NCBI RefSeq assembly: GCF_016863175.1
Contig: NZ_BOOJ01000046.1
Coordinates: 22,699 to 86,698, forward strand
Direction of reading: 5' to 3'
DNA length: 64,000 nt
Origin: Paraplanobispora siamensis
Lineage (GTDB): Bacteria > Actinomycetota > Actinomycetes > Streptosporangiales > Streptosporangiaceae
Both the position numbers and the translations under genes were made by a program. The notes under the pieces are model-generated. The model did not search any database, had not been told where the DNA came from, and saw only the letters and a list, made by a program, of their open reading frames with translations. Below are positions 40,971-49,242 of the stretch, in pieces (positions within the stretch are counted from its first letter, which is position 1; the number at the start of each line of letters is the position of its first letter).

Positions 40971-43685
40971 ATGTCGGCACGGGTGGTTAACGTCCCCCCT
41001 GTGGATCAGTGGGACGAGATCAGGAATCTCATCGAGAGACGGCATGCCGACCGGCTCGCCGAACGGGTCAAGGGGCTGGACGACGAGGCCCGCAGGGAGG
41101 TCGCGGCCCGGCTGCCGGAGCTGCTGAAGGAACTGCGGGGCCGGTTCGAACGGTGGGACGACGGCCTGGTCGGTTACGCGGCCGTGCTGCGGGTGGCGGG
41201 CGCCGCGGTCCTCGGCGGCGCGGCGGCCGTGGCGTCCTGGCTGTACCGGCGTGAGTTCGCGCCGCAGTGGGCCGGCCCGGACAACGACGTGGACCTCGTC
41301 CTGGCCGTGCTCGCCGACCGGCCCGCCGGCTGGCGCGCCGACCTGGCCGAACGCCTGGTGCTGCGGATGCGGGCCTCCGACGATCGCGGCATGGCGCTCG
41401 CCCTGGCCCTGCTGCGCGAGACCGGCGTCGAACCGCCGCCGCACGATCCCCTGGTGGCCGGCTGGGCGGACCGGGGTCCCTCGCGTCTCGGCGCCGACCC
41501 GCTCCTCGACCACCTGCTGCCGCGCCTGTTCGAGGCCCAGGGCGTGGGGCGGGTGCTCCAGTGGGAGAGGGATCCGGACGCGGGCTGGCTGGGCGCGCTG
41601 CCGGCCCTGGCCGACGAGGGCCGGGTGAAGCGCGAGACGCTGATCGACGGTTGCGTGCGCCGCTTCCTGCTCGGCGGCACGGTCATCGACCTGCGGTTCT
41701 TCGTCCGCCTGCACGAGGCGCTGGACCCCTCGCCCGCGGAGACGGCTCCCCGGGCCCGCGACTATCTGAGCCTGCTGGCCGCCTCTCCCGGCCCGGTGGC
41801 CGAACCGGCCGCGAGGTGCCTGCGCGCCTGTGAGGGACTCACCGCCGACGAGCTCGCCGAGGCGTGGGAGGCGCTGCTGTTCCGTTCCGAGCGCAAGCTG
41901 GTGCGTGCCGGCCTGTCGTGGCTCGACCGTTCCGTACGGCGTGCGCCCGCGCTCGCCGACGCGGCCGCCGTGCCGCTGGCCCGCGCGTTCACCGCCGACT
42001 CCGTCGAACTGCAGGAGAAGGCCGTCGAACTGGCCGTCGCCCACGCGGCCGGCATGGGCGAGGAGGGGCGCGCCGCCGTACGGGAGGCGATCGAGCTGCT
42101 CCCGTCCCATCTGGGGCGCCGGGCCGTCGCGGCGTTCGGGGGCGGCACGGTGGCCGAGGCCGAGGCCGCGTTCGTTCCGCCGCCGCTGCCCGCCGCACCC
42201 GAGCGCGCCCGCCGCGTCGAGCCCCCGATCGAGTCCGTCGAGGAGCTCAGCCGGTCGATGGTGGACGGGGCGCGCTCCTGGCAGTCGTGGGAGCGGTTGC
42301 TGGCCGGGTTCGTCACGCTTGCCGGCCGCGACCGGGCGGGCGTGGTGGCAGTGCTGCGCCCCCGGATGTCGGAGATGCTGAAGCACCCGGTGACCTCCGA
42401 CCGGTACCGCAAGGAGTCCTGGGACAGGATCGCCGAGTGGTTCTGGGGCGCCGTGCACGCCCTGACCGCGACCGCGCCTGCCCGGGAGGCCTGGCGGCGC
42501 TTCATGCCGAAGACGACCCGGGCCGCCCCGCACCTCCTCCTGCTGCACCGCGCGGCCGAGGTCCTGCGGGCCGCCGAGGAGGACACCCTGCCGCCGCTGC
42601 TGCTGGCCACGCCCACGCACGACACGGGGCACGTGACGGCGGCCGAGCTGGTCCGGCGGCTGGAGACCGTCGAGGCGGCCGGGGCGAAACCGCTGGCCGC
42701 CGACCTCCAGCAGGCGCTGCTGCGGCTGCCTCGCACTCCGGATCCCGAGGCGATGGAGCGGGCGGCCCGGCTGACGTCCCCGGCGGGCCGGATCCTCGCC
42801 GCGTGGACCTGCCCGGAGGTCGCGATCGAGCTGAAGTGGAGGTGCGGGGAACAGGGCGGCGATCACGACTGGCACAGCCGCGACCGCCATCACGACGTGC
42901 GCCTGGAGCCGACGGCCACCGCCGCGCCCACCGGCCTGCCACTGGTCGACCTGGTGCTCGGCGTCCCCCGGCACTGGGACGAGGTCCGCCACCGCGACTG
43001 GTGGCCCTCGATGCTGCCCTCGCACCGCGAGGTCGCCGCCGCCTACCTCATGCCTCATGTGCTCAGGCGCTTCTGGGACGAAACCCTTGTCGGGCCGGGA
43101 CAGGCACGCGAGCTCGCCAGGGCCGAGGGCCCGGCCGGCGCGGCGTTCGCGGTGGTGCTCGCCCGTATTCTGGGTGATCCGAACATGCCCGGGTCGGTGG
43201 AGGTGCTCCTGGAGGTCGCCGCGCGGGGCGAACTGCCCGCCGACGAGATCGGCCGCCAGGCCGGGCTCCTGGTGGCCAGCGGCCAGGTCCGGATGATCGA
43301 CATGATCGCCGCGCTCGACGCCGCGGCCAGGCGGGGAGCGTACGCACACGTGTGGCGGATCGCCGCTACGGCGCTGCCCGTGCTGTTGCCCGCACCGGGT
43401 GAGCGCCCGCGCAACGGACTGGCCGGGTTCGTCACGCTCGCCGCCGTGACCGCCGAGTGGTGCGGCGCGCGCGGCGAGATCCCCGAGGTGCGTGACATGG
43501 CCGCCCGCAAGGGGAACAGCGGACTGCTCCGCGAGGTCCGCCGCCTGCACGACCTGCTCACCGGCGACGGCGGAGGAACGGGCGACGGCAGCGGAACGGG
43601 CGATGGCGGAGGAACGGGCGATGGCGGAGGAACAGGCGGCACGGCCCGGACAGACGGCACCGTCGGCGCCGGCCAGGAGGGATGA
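40971..43685 (+). CDS. Large helical-repeat protein, DUF6493-like
   Basis: 904 residues from ATG 40971 (GTG 40983 is an alternative). The N-terminal part (IRNLIERRHADRLAERVKGL, then LLKELRGRFERW) and the many 35-45 residue helical pairs (LADAAAVPLARAFTADSVEL; LQEKAVELAVAHAAGMGEEG) look like HEAT-type repeats and recall actinobacterial DUF6493 proteins, usually found with SWIM zinc-finger and MoxR/VWA genes; those partners are not here. A hydrophobic patch VLGGAAAVASWLY is not a clear membrane helix. The C-terminus ends in four GDGGGT-type hexapeptides encoded by an 18-bp tandem repeat. Its stop overlaps the next start (ATGA). Function unknown. Confidence 0.75.
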   Translation: MSARVVNVPPVDQWDEIRNLIERRHADRLAERVKGLDDEARREVAARLPELLKELRGRFERWDDGLVGYAAVLRVAGAAVLGGAAAVASWLYRREFAPQWAGPDNDVDLVLAVLADRPAGWRADLAERLVLRMRASDDRGMALALALLRETGVEPPPHDPLVAGWADRGPSRLGADPLLDHLLPRLFEAQGVGRVLQWERDPDAGWLGALPALADEGRVKRETLIDGCVRRFLLGGTVIDLRFFVRLHEALDPSPAETAPRARDYLSLLAASPGPVAEPAARCLRACEGLTADELAEAWEALLFRSERKLVRAGLSWLDRSVRRAPALADAAAVPLARAFTADSVELQEKAVELAVAHAAGMGEEGRAAVREAIELLPSHLGRRAVAAFGGGTVAEAEAAFVPPPLPAAPERARRVEPPIESVEELSRSMVDGARSWQSWERLLAGFVTLAGRDRAGVVAVLRPRMSEMLKHPVTSDRYRKESWDRIAEWFWGAVHALTATAPAREAWRRFMPKTTRAAPHLLLLHRAAEVLRAAEEDTLPPLLLATPTHDTGHVTAAELVRRLETVEAAGAKPLAADLQQALLRLPRTPDPEAMERAARLTSPAGRILAAWTCPEVAIELKWRCGEQGGDHDWHSRDRHHDVRLEPTATAAPTGLPLVDLVLGVPRHWDEVRHRDWWPSMLPSHREVAAAYLMPHVLRRFWDETLVGPGQARELARAEGPAGAAFAVVLARILGDPNMPGSVEVLLEVAARGELPADEIGRQAGLLVASGQVRMIDMIAALDAAARRGAYAHVWRIAATALPVLLPAPGERPRNGLAGFVTLAAVTAEWCGARGEIPEVRDMAARKGNSGLLREVRRLHDLLTGDGGGTGDGSGTGDGGGTGDGGGTGGTARTDGTVGAGQEG
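43563..43634 (+). repeat. Four tandem 18-bp units inside the 3' end of the helical-repeat gene
   Basis: Units at 43563, 43581, 43599 and 43617 (consensus GGCGAYGGCGGAGGAACG) encode GDGGGT. Unit 2 has AGC for GGA-type changes; units 3 and 4 differ only in the last base. Confidence 0.92.
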
Positions 43686-44605
43686 TCATGAAGTCCGAGC
43701 GGAACCGGCGGGGCGGGAACTGGCACTCCCGCAACGACGAGGCCCACGGCAGGCGGATGGAGATCGGCGACCTCGCCCGCGCCGCCGCCGCGCCGGGCTG
43801 GTCGCGGCTGGCCGTACGCCATGACCGGATCGGGGCGCACGCGCGGACCGTCGTCATCCGGGACGGCGAAGCGATCACCGCGGAGGGCATGGACGAGCCG
43901 TTCCGGCGCCTGCGCGAGCTGTCCTACCAGGCGGGCACCGGCACCTGGTTCACCTGCGAGCTGGAGTTCGCGCCCGGCGGCAGGGCCTACACCGGCCGGA
44001 CCGACTCATACGCGCCGCCGTTCGAGGACGTGCCTCCGGCGGCGGCGCTGGCGGAGCTGACCCTCTTCCCCCGCCGGGAGCCGCCCGGCTGGCTGCTGGC
44101 CGCGCTGCCGAGCGCCGTCCCCGTCGAGCTGCCCGTCGCGTACGGCGAGCGCTACGACAGGTGGGGCAGCCACCTCGCCGAACACCTGGGCGACCATCTG
44201 CTGCGGCATCCGCTGCCGATCGCCGGGGAACTGGTCTACGTCCCGGACACGGCCATGACCGCCAGTGCGTTCGGTCAGGACCGGGAGCACGGCCGGCACA
44301 TTCTCCATCTGGCGGATCAGGCCGACGAGGTCCGGGAAGAGCACCTCGCGATGGGCTGCTACAAGGGGGCCTGCTGGGTGGCCCGCCACGGCATGCGCAA
44401 CACCGGCGGGGGCGTGCGCTCCATCACGCTGGACGGCGCCGTGCTCAGGCTGGAGCTGACCTGCGAGGCGGCCGACCTGCTGGAGACCGAGACCGTCTTC
44501 GAGGTCCGCCTCGACCTGCCGCCCGAGACGATCGCCGAACTGCGCACCACGGTGCCCGCCGTCCTGCGTTCCGCCGCCGGGCCGCCGGAACTGATCGGCT
44601 TCTGA
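43682..44605 (+). CDS. Two-domain protein resembling YezG-type and Imm10-type immunity proteins
   Basis: 307 residues. Residues about 25-140 (GWSRLAVRHDRIGAHARTVV, FRRLRELSYQAGTGTWFTCE, then FPRREPPGWLLAALP) match the pattern of YezG/DUF600-like immunity proteins. Residues about 185-305 (HGRHILHLADQADEVREEH, GGGVRSITLDGAVLRLELTC, EAADLLETETVFEVRL) match the Imm10 pattern. Both are families that neutralise polymorphic toxins. The start overlaps the previous stop by 4 bases (ATGA), so it is co-translated with the helical-repeat gene. No toxin is seen nearby. Domain assignments are by pattern only and moderately sure. Confidence 0.6.
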   Translation: MIMKSERNRRGGNWHSRNDEAHGRRMEIGDLARAAAAPGWSRLAVRHDRIGAHARTVVIRDGEAITAEGMDEPFRRLRELSYQAGTGTWFTCELEFAPGGRAYTGRTDSYAPPFEDVPPAAALAELTLFPRREPPGWLLAALPSAVPVELPVAYGERYDRWGSHLAEHLGDHLLRHPLPIAGELVYVPDTAMTASAFGQDREHGRHILHLADQADEVREEHLAMGCYKGACWVARHGMRNTGGGVRSITLDGAVLRLELTCEAADLLETETVFEVRLDLPPETIAELRTTVPAVLRSAAGPPELIGF

Positions 44606-44608
44606 CGC

Positions 44609-44636
44609 CTGTCCGGCGGCGGTCGCCGCCGGACAG
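44609..44636. terminator. Bidirectional terminator
   Basis: CTGTCCGGCGGC (44609-44620) pairs perfectly with GCCGCCGGACAG (44625-44636), loop GGTC, between convergent genes. Confidence 0.8.
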
Positions 44637-44663
44637 GGCCTGCCGTACCGGCTGAAGGCCGGC

Positions 44664-45023
44664 TCAGCAGTCGCAGATGAACCCGTACGTGCCCCAGTCC
44701 GCCTTGATGGTCAGCTGGTACTTCTTGCCGTAGAGGCCGTAGATCCCGGTGCGGAAGCTCTTGTCGGGGCCCACCTCGCCGCGGCCGACCCGCACTCCGG
44801 TCTCGCGGTCCCAGACCTCCCAGGTGGCGATGGAGGTGGTGTCGAGGCCGATCCAGACCCGGTGCAGGTCGGTCCTGGCCGGGGTGTAGCCGCTGGCGCA
44901 CTTGTTGGTCCAGTAGTCCGGCCGGCACGTGTGGCGGGTCTCGGCGGAGGCGGACGGCGCGAACACCGTCGACGCGGCGAGGAGGCAGAGTGTGGCGAGG
45001 GCTGACTTCACGGAGGTGCGCAT
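44664..45023 (-). CDS. Small secreted cysteine-containing protein
   Basis: 119 residues with a signal peptide (VKSALATLCLLAASTVFAPS, cleavage after ASA). The mature 85 residues hold four Cys (CRPDYWTNKC near the start, CDC at the end) that could form two disulfides, and a beta-rich middle (HRVWIGLDTTSIATWEVWD). AAGGGGA precedes ATG 45023. The upstream gap is short and AT-richer. No family is recognised; an extracellular small beta protein is all that can be said. Confidence 0.72.
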   Translation of the reverse strand: MRTSVKSALATLCLLAASTVFAPSASAETRHTCRPDYWTNKCASGYTPARTDLHRVWIGLDTTSIATWEVWDRETGVRVGRGEVGPDKSFRTGIYGLYGKKYQLTIKADWGTYGFICDC

Positions 45024-45105
45024 CGAATCGGTCCCCTTGATCACTGTTTGGGCGGAGTCAGTATGTCAGTCAACATGACCCCATAAGGCCCAATTTCAGA
45101 GGATT

Positions 45106-45390
45106 TCAGTGGGTGAGACCGGGGCTCTCCTCCCGGCCGAAGGTGATCACGATGTCCCTGCCGTTGGCGTAACTGACCACGGGCCGCTGGAGCATGTCAC
45201 CCACCCTGCGGGCGACCGCCTGGAACAGCTCCACCGTCTCCGGGGTCTCGGCGGTCACCCTGAAGCGCCCCTCGGCGACCAGCGTCTCGGCGACGAGCGG
45301 GGAGAAGTTCGCCTCGCCCCGGGCCCTCTCGTCCGCGCTGAGCGGGGTGCGCCGGGGCGCGGGCCGGGGACCGGGAGGGTGGATGGTCAT
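45106..45390 (-). CDS. Small protein of unknown function
   Basis: 94 residues. A Pro-rich start (MTIHPPGPRPAPRRTPL) is followed by one alpha/beta unit: LVAETLVAEGRFRVTAETPE, TVELFQAVARRVGDMLQRPV, VSYANGRDIVITFG. Gene context gives no function. GAGGAGATC precedes ATG 45390. It is divergent from the alpha-CTD-like gene with 78 bases between. Confidence 0.65.
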   Translation of the reverse strand: MTIHPPGPRPAPRRTPLSADERARGEANFSPLVAETLVAEGRFRVTAETPETVELFQAVARRVGDMLQRPVVSYANGRDIVITFGREESPGLTH

Positions 45391-45468
45391 GGGTGATCTC
45401 CTCTGATCGTCGTTCACATAGGATGCCATCCGCGACCCGGCGTCCCTCCGAGGTGAGGAGAACCATCG

Positions 45469-45684
45469 ATGGCGGCTGAAGAACCCCCGGAGACCGAGTT
45501 CCCCAGCAGGATCGGCAGGCCGGCGCAGCGGGCGCTGGCCCTCAACGGCTACACGCGGTTCGAGCAGCTGACGCGGACCACTCCCGCCGAGCTCCTCAAG
45601 CTCCACGGCATGGGGAAGAAGGGCGTCGCGATCCTGCGCGAGGAGCTCGCGGCCAGGGGTATGTCGTTCGCCGGCGAATCCTGA
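45469..45684 (+). CDS. RNA polymerase alpha-CTD-like helix-hairpin-helix protein
   Basis: 71 residues. IGRPAQRALALNGYTRFEQL then LLKLHGMGKKGVAILREEL is the (HhH)2-type fold of the alpha subunit C-terminal domain and of small actinobacterial DNA-binding proteins. The GMGKKG hairpin would contact the DNA backbone. It is not the rpoA gene; it lacks the N-terminal domain. Role in regulation or DNA binding is inferred. Confidence 0.85.
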   Translation: MAAEEPPETEFPSRIGRPAQRALALNGYTRFEQLTRTTPAELLKLHGMGKKGVAILREELAARGMSFAGES

Positions 45685-45714
45685 CCGGGGGAGGCGCCGC
45701 CCGTTCCGGGTGGC

Positions 45715-46686
45715 CTATTCCGGGTGGTCGACGACGATCACGACGTTTCCCGTCTTCTGGCCGGTCTCGACATACCGGTGGGCCTCGACTATCTCGTCCA
45801 GCGGATAACGCCGGTCGATGACCGGCCTGAACTGGCCGGACTCGATCAGCTCCTTGAAGTGCCGCGCCATCTCCGGGCCGTTCCGCGGAAATGGGAAAAC
45901 GACCCTCCTGCCGCGGAGAATGGGAGTGAGGAGAACCAGGAAAAGATTCTGCGCCATGGGCCCCAGCTCGGACGAGACGTAAATCCCGCGCGGTTTCAGC
46001 AGCCGTTTGCATCGGCCGAAGGTGCTCTTGCCGACCGCGTCGATGACGACGTCGTACTCCTGCTCGTCCTTCGTGAAGTCCCCGGCTGTGTAGTCGACGA
46101 CCCGGTCGGCGCCCAGGCCCGTGACCAGCCCGACGTCCTTGGTGGCGCAGACCGCGGTCACCGCGGCGCCCCTGCTCTTCAGGAGCTGGACCGCCGCGGA
46201 GCCGATGCCCCCGGTCGCGCCGTAGACGAGGACGCTCTGCCCGCTGCGGACCTTCGCCGTCCTGATCATCGCGAGGGCGTACTGCGCGCCCTCGGTGCTG
46301 GGCGCGGCCTCCTCGTAGGTCAGGCCCGCCGGCATGGCCGCGAGCATGCCGTCCCGGTGGATCGCCATGTACTGGGCGTGGGCCCCGAAGCCGCGGTCGT
46401 TGTATCCGAACACCCTGTCACCGGTCCTGAAGGACGTGACTCCGGCGCCCACCGCCTCGATCTCTCCGGCGAACTCGGTCCCGATGATCCTTGCCCTGGG
46501 CCGGATGAGCCCGGTGGAAAGCCTCCAGAAGAAGGGCTTGGCCGCCCGCAGCGCGCAGTCCGTGCGGTTGACCGTCGTCGCGTGGATCTTGACGAGAATT
46601 TCGTCATCCTTGATGGCCGGTTTCTCCGCCTCCGAGAGGCCTATCACTTCCGGCGGGCCATATCTGCTGCGGACTGCGGCCTTCAT
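45715..46686 (-). CDS. NAD(P)H-dependent MDR oxidoreductase (quinone reductase type)
   Basis: 323 residues of the medium-chain dehydrogenase/reductase family without catalytic zinc ligands. IIGTEFAGEIEAVGAGVTSF and FRTGDRVFGY mark the N-terminal domain; SVLVYGATGGIGSAAVQLLK is the nucleotide-binding Rossmann loop. GADRVVDYTAGDF and GNVVIVVDHPE complete it. It reduces quinones or enones with NAD(P)H. ATG 46686 is near an AT-rich 110-base gap shared with the end of the MerR gene. Convergent with the alpha-CTD-like gene. Confidence 0.9.
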   Translation of the reverse strand: MKAAVRSRYGPPEVIGLSEAEKPAIKDDEILVKIHATTVNRTDCALRAAKPFFWRLSTGLIRPRARIIGTEFAGEIEAVGAGVTSFRTGDRVFGYNDRGFGAHAQYMAIHRDGMLAAMPAGLTYEEAAPSTEGAQYALAMIRTAKVRSGQSVLVYGATGGIGSAAVQLLKSRGAAVTAVCATKDVGLVTGLGADRVVDYTAGDFTKDEQEYDVVIDAVGKSTFGRCKRLLKPRGIYVSSELGPMAQNLFLVLLTPILRGRRVVFPFPRNGPEMARHFKELIESGQFRPVIDRRYPLDEIVEAHRYVETGQKTGNVVIVVDHPE

Positions 46687-46794
46687 GATTGGATTGTAGC
46701 CACCTTACGGTGGCCCGCTTCGATTTTCCTTTTCGCCGGTCCGCGTCCGAATACGGCCGGAAATCGGCATGGGACATCCGCGGACGAGCCCGGT

Positions 46795-47145
46795 TCATTC
46801 CGAGCGCAGGGCCGAGGCGTAGGCGCTCAGAGCCTCGTGGCGGCGCTGCAGCTCGGCGATGTCCCGGGCCAGGCGCGAGCGGTGGGAGTCCAGCATGTCG
46901 ATGTAGCCGGCGCAGCCGGACGGCCCCGGCCCGTTCTCGGCGCACGGCAGGAAGCCGCGGATCGTCTCGGTGGGCAGGCCCGCCGCCAGCAGCTCGCGGA
47001 TGCGCCCGACCCGTTCGACGGCTTCGGGCCGGTAGCGGCGGTAACCGTTGCCGTCCCGTTCCGGATGGAGCAGACCCTGCTCCTCGTAGTACCGGAGCAG
47101 GCGGGTGCTCACACCGGTCCGCCGGGACAGCTCACCGATCCACAT
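46795..47145 (-). CDS. MerR-family transcription regulator
   Basis: 116 residues. IGELSRRTGVSTRLLRYYEE plus QGLLHPERDGNGYRRYRPEA is the MerR winged helix, followed by the coiled-coil dimerisation helix. Two Cys (LPCAENGPGPSGCAGYID) lie where metal or effector sites occur in some members, but the pattern is that of small-molecule-type MerR regulators. GGGAGGG precedes ATG 47145. It is divergent from an alpha/beta hydrolase, the likely target. Confidence 0.9.
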   Translation of the reverse strand: MWIGELSRRTGVSTRLLRYYEEQGLLHPERDGNGYRRYRPEAVERVGRIRELLAAGLPTETIRGFLPCAENGPGPSGCAGYIDMLDSHRSRLARDIAELQRRHEALSAYASALRSE

Positions 47146-47166
47146 CGCATTCCCTCCCAGGGGGAC

Positions 47167-47198
47167 TTGACCTTCACACCGATGTGAAACCCCAACCT
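47167..47198 (+). promoter_or_regulatory. MerR-type promoter/operator of the hydrolase gene
   Basis: TTGACC (47167-47172) is a -35 box. TTCACA (47173-47178) and TGTGAA (47183-47188) form a perfect dyad in the spacer, and CAACCT (47193-47198) is a poor -10 at 20-base spacing. Dyads inside an overlong spacer are the hallmark of MerR-activated promoters. The ATG is only 8 bases past the -10, so the transcript is probably leaderless. Confidence 0.65.
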
Positions 47199-47205
47199 CT
47201 TCGGC

Positions 47206-48024
47206 ATGGCACAGATTCCTGGACTTCCCGAACTTCCCGTACTTCCCGTACTTCCCGAGCTCTCCACGACCGTCGTCGGATCCGGCCCCGGCATCCTGCT
47301 CGCGCACGGGGCCAGCGGCAGCATCGCCGACAACTACGGCACGCTGGTGCCGGTCCTGGCCGAGGGCCACACCGTCGTCGGCCCCGACTACCCGGGGTCG
47401 GGCGCCACTCCCCGGGCGGCCGGAGGCTTCACCCTGGACGAGCTGGCCGACGCGCTGGTGGCCTCCGCGGTCGGCGCCGGGGTGGAGACCTTCACCCTGA
47501 TCGGCTTCTCGCTTGGGACCACCGTCGCGGTGCGGGCCGCCGCTCGCCACCCGGAACGGGTGCGGGGGCTCGTGCTGGCGGCGGGCTTCGCCAAGGCCGA
47601 CAACCAGATCGAGCTCTCGCTGGGGCTCTGGGAGCACCTGCTGAGGACCGGCGACGCCGAGGGCTTCGCCAGGATCCGCGCGGTGAACGGCTTCAGCGTC
47701 GAGTTCCTCAACGGGCTGCCCGCCGAGCTGTTCGCCCAGCTGCTGGACCTGGGACCGGCCGGGCCGCCGCTCGGGGTGATCGAGCAGGCGGCCCTGGGCC
47801 GGACCGCCGACACCCGGGAGGACCTGGCCGGGATCACGGTGCCGACGCTGGTCATCGCGCCGACCCGCGACATCCTGGTCCATCCTGCCAACTCCCGCTA
47901 TCTGGCGGAGCACATCCCGGGGGCGCGCTACGCCGAGGTGGACTCGGGGCACGTGGTGATGGCCGAGCGGCCCGCCGAGTGGCAGGAGCTGATCGAGAAG
48001 TTCCTGTCCGAGCACGGGCTCTGA
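47206..48024 (+). CDS. Alpha/beta hydrolase
   Basis: 272 residues. ILLAHGASGSIADNYGTL is the oxyanion strand, FTLIGFSLGTTVAVRAAARH carries the nucleophile Ser in GFSLG, TRDILVHPANS the acid and SGHVVMAERP the His. The start is an odd proline-rich repeat LPELPVLPVLPEL encoded by four 9-bp units. No SD is seen before ATG 47206; leaderless start is likely. Substrate unknown; control by the divergent MerR protein is inferred from the operator. Confidence 0.9.
   Translation: MAQIPGLPELPVLPVLPELSTTVVGSGPGILLAHGASGSIADNYGTLVPVLAEGHTVVGPDYPGSGATPRAAGGFTLDELADALVASAVGAGVETFTLIGFSLGTTVAVRAAARHPERVRGLVLAAGFAKADNQIELSLGLWEHLLRTGDAEGFARIRAVNGFSVEFLNGLPAELFAQLLDLGPAGPPLGVIEQAALGRTADTREDLAGITVPTLVIAPTRDILVHPANSRYLAEHIPGARYAEVDSGHVVMAERPAEWQELIEKFLSEHGL
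47223..47258 (+). repeat. Four tandem 9-bp repeats in the hydrolase N-terminus
   Basis: ACTTCCCGW occurs at 47223, 47232, 47241 and 47250, giving the LPE/LPV repeat. Only the ninth base varies. Confidence 0.95.
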
Positions 48025-48032
48025 GCGACGGG

Positions 48033-48056
48033 GGAGGATCCCGCCGGGGATCCTCC
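48033..48056 (+). terminator. Terminator after the hydrolase gene
   Basis: GGAGGATCCC (48033-48042) pairs perfectly with GGGATCCTCC (48047-48056), loop GCCG, followed by TTTC. Confidence 0.85.
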
Positions 48057-48071
48057 TTTCGGAGGAATCAT

Positions 48072-48112
48072 CCACCGGGCACGGGTGTTGTCAGCCAGAG
48101 GAGGCCCGGTGG
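48072..48112 (+). promoter_or_regulatory. Hairpin with T-run upstream of moaA
   Basis: CCACCGGGC (48072-48080) pairs with GCCCGGTGG (48104-48112), followed by TTTTGGGG. A further GGGGCC (48117-48122)/GGCCCC (48145-48150) pair lies between it and the moaA SD. It could be an attenuator or a second terminator. Confidence 0.4.
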
Positions 48113-48183
48113 TTTTGGGGCCGGACGGGGGCGGGCCTTAGGCTGGCCCCCTGTTCGGGTCAGGATGGATGGAGGGGACGCCC

Positions 48184-49173
48184 GTGTTGCAGGACTCCTT
48201 CGGGCGGGTGGCGACCGATCTTCGGGTGTCCCTCACCGATCGGTGCAATCTGCGCTGCTCGTACTGCATGCCTCCCGAAGGCCTCGACTGGCTGCCCAAG
48301 CCCGAGCTGCTGACGGCGGACGAGATCGTCCGGCTCGTGACCATCGGCGTCGAGCGCCTGGGCATCACTGAGGTCCGCTACACCGGCGGAGAGCCGCTGC
48401 TCCGCCGGGAGCTGGTCGACATCGTGGCCCGCACGGTCGCGCTCACGCCCACCCCCCAGGTCTCCCTGACCACCAACGGCATCGGCCTGTCGCGCCTGGC
48501 CGCCCCGCTCGCCGAGGCGGGCCTGCACCGCGTCAACGTCTCCCTCGACACCCTCGACCGCGAGACCTTCAAGAAGCTCGCCCACCGCGACCGCCTGGCC
48601 GACGTCCTGGAGGGCCTGGCCGCCGCCGAGGCCGCAGGCCTGCGACCGGTCAAGGTCAACGCGGTGCTCATGCGGGGGATCAACGACCACGAGGCCGTCC
48701 CGCTGCTGCGCTACTGCCTGGACCGGGGATACGAGCTGCGCTTCATCGAGCAGATGCCGCTGGACGCCCAGCACGGCTGGCGCCGGGAGAACATGATCAC
48801 GGCCGACGAGATCCTCGTGATGCTGAAGGACTCCTTCGACCTGACCGACGCCGACCCGCAGGAGCGCGGCAGCGCCCCCGCGGAGCTCTTCCTCGTCGAC
48901 GGCGGCCCGGCCCGGGTCGGGGTGATCGGCTCGGTCACCCGGCCGTTCTGCGGCGCCTGCGACCGGGTACGGCTCACCGCCGACGGCCAGATCCGCAACT
49001 GCCTGTTCGCCACCGACGAGTCCGACCTGCGGGCGGCGATGCGCTCCGGCGCCTCCGACGACGAGCTCGCCGAGCGCTGGCTGGCGGCGGTACGGACGAA
49101 GAAGGCCGGTCACGGCATCGACGACCCCACCTTCCTGCAGCCGTCCCGCCCGATGTCCGCCATCGGCGGCTGA
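48184..49173 (+). CDS. moaA: GTP 3',8-cyclase MoaA (molybdenum cofactor biosynthesis)
   Basis: About 329 residues. The radical SAM cluster is CNLRCSYC (Cys21, 25, 28), with TGGEPLLR for SAM. The second [4Fe-4S] cluster motif is FCGACDRVRLTADGQIRNC. The protein ends in Gly-Gly, as needed for activity. MoaA converts GTP to 3',8-cyclo-GTP, the first step of Mo cofactor synthesis, in the cytosol. GTG 48184 is preferred over ATG 48169 because GGAGGGG (48171-48177) is well placed. No other moa gene is adjacent. Confidence 0.95.
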   Translation: MLQDSFGRVATDLRVSLTDRCNLRCSYCMPPEGLDWLPKPELLTADEIVRLVTIGVERLGITEVRYTGGEPLLRRELVDIVARTVALTPTPQVSLTTNGIGLSRLAAPLAEAGLHRVNVSLDTLDRETFKKLAHRDRLADVLEGLAAAEAAGLRPVKVNAVLMRGINDHEAVPLLRYCLDRGYELRFIEQMPLDAQHGWRRENMITADEILVMLKDSFDLTDADPQERGSAPAELFLVDGGPARVGVIGSVTRPFCGACDRVRLTADGQIRNCLFATDESDLRAAMRSGASDDELAERWLAAVRTKKAGHGIDDPTFLQPSRPMSAIGG

Positions 49174-49242
49174 CACCTGCGGCAGCCCTGCGGGCCGCGC
49201 CGTCAACGCCCGGCCTCGGCTGTACGGCGGGCGCCCGCGTGA

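Noticed and set aside
48058..48183. Moco riboswitch upstream of moaA
   Set aside because: The hairpins present do not show the conserved core of that riboswitch as far as I can read; kept only as an unnamed leader element.
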